Origin: JAJEEA01 sp965116765
Lineage (GTDB): Bacteria > Acidobacteriota > Vicinamibacteria > Vicinamibacterales > UBA8438
Assembly (NCBI GenBank): GCA_965116765.1
Contig: OZ220718.1
Coordinates: 4,216,001 to 4,280,000, forward strand
DNA: 64,000 nucleotides
Reading direction: 5' to 3'
The notes beneath the pieces are model-generated. The model was not told the DNA's origin, did not search any database, and was given only the letters and a program-made list of their open reading frames with translations. Numbering within the stretch: the first letter of the stretch is position 1; each line of letters starts with the position of its first letter. Of this stretch, positions 61,602 to 64,000 are shown one piece after another. Both the position numbers and the translations under genes were made by a program.

Positions 61602-63971
61602 ATGACTCAACCACGCGTCCGCGCCCGCGTCACTCGACTCGCCCTCATCGGCTGGGCCGTCGCCGCCACCGCGTCCGCCCAGGGCCTCGGGACGCTGACG
61701 GGGACCGTGACGACTCCCGCCGGCATACCGGTCGAGGGCCTGCGGCTGACCTTCACCGGGACGGACACGGTGGTGACGGTGGTGACGGCGGTGACCGACG
61801 GCGCCGGCGACTACCGGCTCGAGGGGCTGGAGCCCGGGCTCTACGACCCCACCATCGACGATCCGGAGCAGGCGGTGGAGCCCTCGTTCCCGGTCACGGT
61901 GGTCGCCGACATCACGATTCGCCGCGACTTCACGTTGCGCAGCGCCGCCGACGTCCAGGTCCGGCTGCGCGGCGGGGACCGGCTGCTCGGGGCGGGCCCC
62001 GGGCTCACCACGACGGTGGAGAACCTCGACGCGTTCGAGGCCCGCGACCACTCGTTGGCGACCTTCCTGCGGCGGGTGCCCGGCGTGAGCGTGAGCCGGG
62101 CGGGGGGCGTGGGCCAGCCGACCGCGGTGCGGTTGCGCGGCGCGCCCGTCACCGATCGCTTTATCCTGACCGACGGGTTGCCGTTCCCCGGATTCGGGGC
62201 CGAGCTCGATGCGTCGTCGCACCTGGAGTGGGCGCGGTTCGAGGCCGTCCGCGGCACGATGTCGACCCTGCACGGGGGGCTCGGGGGCGGCGTCCAGCGC
62301 CGGACGAAGATCGCCGGCGACCCGCGGGCGAGGAGCGTGTCGGTGGGCGTCGAGACCGGGGACCTGGGCTGGCGGCAGTACGAGGCGGCCACCACCGGCA
62401 GCCGGGGCGACTACGACTGGAGCATCGCGGGCCAGCGCCTCGAGACCGCCAACGAGCAGCCGAACAGCGAGTTCATGCGGACCGGGGTGGCCGGCACCCT
62501 CGGCCTCGCGCGCGAGAGCCTGTCGGTCGACTTCACGTTCCGCGGCGAGACGGCCGCCGTCGGGCGGTCGGGACCCACCTCGCTCCTGCGCGCGGACATG
62601 GATGCCTCGGAAGAGCGCACCCGGCTGATGACGGGGGTGACGCTGGGGCTGCGGCGGGGCAACAGCCTGCACGAGGGGCGCCTCGTCGTGTCGCGGACCG
62701 AGCGACGCACCCTGAACCCGCTGGATTCCCACGCCGTCAGCCTGTTTCCGGTCGACCGCGTCGGCATGCAGCTCGAGCTGCCCGACTTCGTGCTCGCGGA
62801 CGGGCTGCGGGACGACCTGCAGACCGCCGAGCTCACGTACGAGTGGTCGTTGCGGCCCGACGAGTTCCACACGCTGGTCTTCGGGGGCGGGGCCGAGGTG
62901 CAGGCCGGCCGGTTCGGCGACCCGCTCGCCGCCCCCTTGGTCGACCCCGCGGCGGACGCCATGGACGATGCCATGGAGGACGCCGTGAGGGCCCCCGCGG
63001 GGTTCGACCAGCAGCGGCTCAACCTGGTCGCATACGGCGAGGACCGCATGCAGGTGTTCGACAACCTGACGGTCACCGCCGGCGGGCGCTTCGAGCGCTA
63101 CGGGCCCTACCCGATCGCGGTGGTGCCGCGCGCGTCGGCCCGCTACGACCTCGGGCCCGGCGTCTTCGTGCACGGCAGCGCCGGCACCTCGGCCGCGGCG
63201 CCGACGCTGGCGCAGCGGTTCAGGGACACCCTGTGGTTCCGCGGAAACCCCGAGCTGCAGCTCGCCCGGAGCCGGGCGTTCGACGGCGGCCTGACCGCCG
63301 CGCTGTGGGGAGGGCGGGCCGAGGCCGACCTCACGGGATTCCGGAATACCTATGAGGACCTCGTCGTGTGGGGCGGCGTGGACATTCCCGCCCTCGACAC
63401 GCTGCCCGAGTACCGCCGGCTGAGGCTGTCGGCGCGGAGGCAGCTCGTCGAGGACGTGCGGGCCGGGCTCCGCGACCCGCTGGTGGCGACGGCGACCTTC
63501 GATCAGGCGCGGACGAGCTACGTCAACCTGCCGTCGAGCCGGACCCAGGGGGTGGAGGCGTCGTTCACCGCGACGCCGGTGTCGGGGATCGAGCTCGTCG
63601 CGGCCTACACCTTCACCGACAGCCTCGTCACCCGCGGCACCGGGCGCATCGCGACCGGGGAATGGTTGCCGGGCGTGCCGAGGCAAAAGGCCGTGTTCGC
63701 CGCGGCCCTCGACCTCGGCCCCGTTTCGGCCGGCGGCACGATGACCTGGGTCGGGGAGAGGCAGACCGACGCCGACTTCTTCAGCGAGGTGTTCGGCCTC
63801 GACATGCTGGCCGCCTACCGGCGCTGGGACGCGTACGCCCAGGTGCGCCTCGGCGACCGGATCAGCGTGTCGGTCGTCGGCGAGAACCTGACCGACGAAC
63901 GGTACGAGGACTGGGCCGGGTTTCCCGCGCTGGGCCGGTTCGTCCGCGCGGGCGTGCAGGTAGGGTTCTAG
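61602..63971 (+). CDS. TonB-dependent receptor with carboxypeptidase-regulatory-like N-terminus
   Basis: The 789-residue outer-membrane receptor has a signal peptide (LALIGWAVAATASAQ). A beta-sandwich of the carboxypeptidase-regulatory type (GTLTGTVTTPAGIPVEGL, DGAGDYRLEGLEPGLY) precedes the plug (FLRRVPGVSVSRAGG, PTAVRLRGAPVTDRFILTDG). The barrel (about 250-789) ends with ISVSVVGENLTDERYEDW and VRAGVQVGF, a typical closing strand. The substrate is unknown. No riboswitch was recognised in the 240 bases upstream. Confidence 0.9.
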   Translation: MTQPRVRARVTRLALIGWAVAATASAQGLGTLTGTVTTPAGIPVEGLRLTFTGTDTVVTVVTAVTDGAGDYRLEGLEPGLYDPTIDDPEQAVEPSFPVTVVADITIRRDFTLRSAADVQVRLRGGDRLLGAGPGLTTTVENLDAFEARDHSLATFLRRVPGVSVSRAGGVGQPTAVRLRGAPVTDRFILTDGLPFPGFGAELDASSHLEWARFEAVRGTMSTLHGGLGGGVQRRTKIAGDPRARSVSVGVETGDLGWRQYEAATTGSRGDYDWSIAGQRLETANEQPNSEFMRTGVAGTLGLARESLSVDFTFRGETAAVGRSGPTSLLRADMDASEERTRLMTGVTLGLRRGNSLHEGRLVVSRTERRTLNPLDSHAVSLFPVDRVGMQLELPDFVLADGLRDDLQTAELTYEWSLRPDEFHTLVFGGGAEVQAGRFGDPLAAPLVDPAADAMDDAMEDAVRAPAGFDQQRLNLVAYGEDRMQVFDNLTVTAGGRFERYGPYPIAVVPRASARYDLGPGVFVHGSAGTSAAAPTLAQRFRDTLWFRGNPELQLARSRAFDGGLTAALWGGRAEADLTGFRNTYEDLVVWGGVDIPALDTLPEYRRLRLSARRQLVEDVRAGLRDPLVATATFDQARTSYVNLPSSRTQGVEASFTATPVSGIELVAAYTFTDSLVTRGTGRIATGEWLPGVPRQKAVFAAALDLGPVSAGGTMTWVGERQTDADFFSEVFGLDMLAAYRRWDAYAQVRLGDRISVSVVGENLTDERYEDWAGFPALGRFVRAGVQVGF

Positions 63972-63980
63972 GAAGACCGG

Positions 63981-64000
63981 ATGCTGCAGAGATTCTGGCC
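63981..64000 (+). CDS. Start of the next gene, cut by the window end
   Basis: ATG at 63981 follows GGAAG by a few bases and reads MLQRFW before the window ends. It is 9 bases after the TonB receptor stop, so it is probably in the same operon. Confidence 0.4.

Overview
The window is about 70% G+C and every clear gene uses the same GC-rich codons. Seven large permeases of the ADOP type (acidobacterial duplicated orphan permease), several with PadR-type regulators, together with a TolB-N/DUF5916 outer-membrane protein and a carboxypeptidase-regulatory-like TonB receptor, point to an Acidobacteriota chromosome, probably a Vicinamibacteria-like lineage. This placement is inferred from gene content; there is no rRNA gene to confirm it. 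No tRNA, rRNA, CRISPR array, phage genes or replication origin was seen.

Layout. 1-2993: the end of a membrane-bound formate dehydrogenase operon (alpha C-terminus, Fe-S beta subunit, cytochrome b gamma subunit). 3180-5220: a VapBC toxin-antitoxin pair, an orphan VapB, and a two-gene unit ending in a small AbiEii-like nucleotidyltransferase. 5400-30611: an accessory island built mainly from ADOP permeases in every state: intact (5810, 12662, 16298, 27972), scrambled (8717), split by an IS21-family element (19734/23712), and reduced to relics (4191, 19120). Mixed in are PadR genes, an Rpn-type nuclease, a decayed acyl-CoA thioester hydrolase, a truncated glycosyltransferase, a lipoprotein, and a selenocysteine-containing thioredoxin-fold protein. 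fdhE, the formate dehydrogenase accessory gene, lies just beyond the island (30727), so the island separates fdhE from the enzyme it serves.

31942-44222: single-copy housekeeping and signalling genes: an anti-sigma kinase/STAS fusion, a LOG-family protein, an ECF sigma/anti-sigma/YbjQ operon with its own ECF promoter, a 5'-3' exonuclease, a double-SIS protein, a phosphodiesterase, an ABC ATPase and HlyD-type adaptor, a PadR regulator and a serine hydrolase. 44342-51791: a periplasmic protein and a GldA-GldFG-DUF4340 gliding-type ABC system. 51862-57533: leucine biosynthesis (leuC, leuD, a divergent LysR regulator, leuA, leuB). 57908-63971: two outer-membrane proteins.

Four genes (fdnG, the phosphodiesterase, leuC, the DUF5916 protein) are each broken by one missing G in a G run. 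This common cause suggests sequencing or assembly error rather than decay. The in-frame TGA at 27074 is different: it lies in a U-x-x-C redox motif and is followed by a bacterial-type SECIS hairpin, so it is most likely read as selenocysteine. A dispersed hairpin repeat recurs at several intergenic sites, three times right at the 3' end of a gene.
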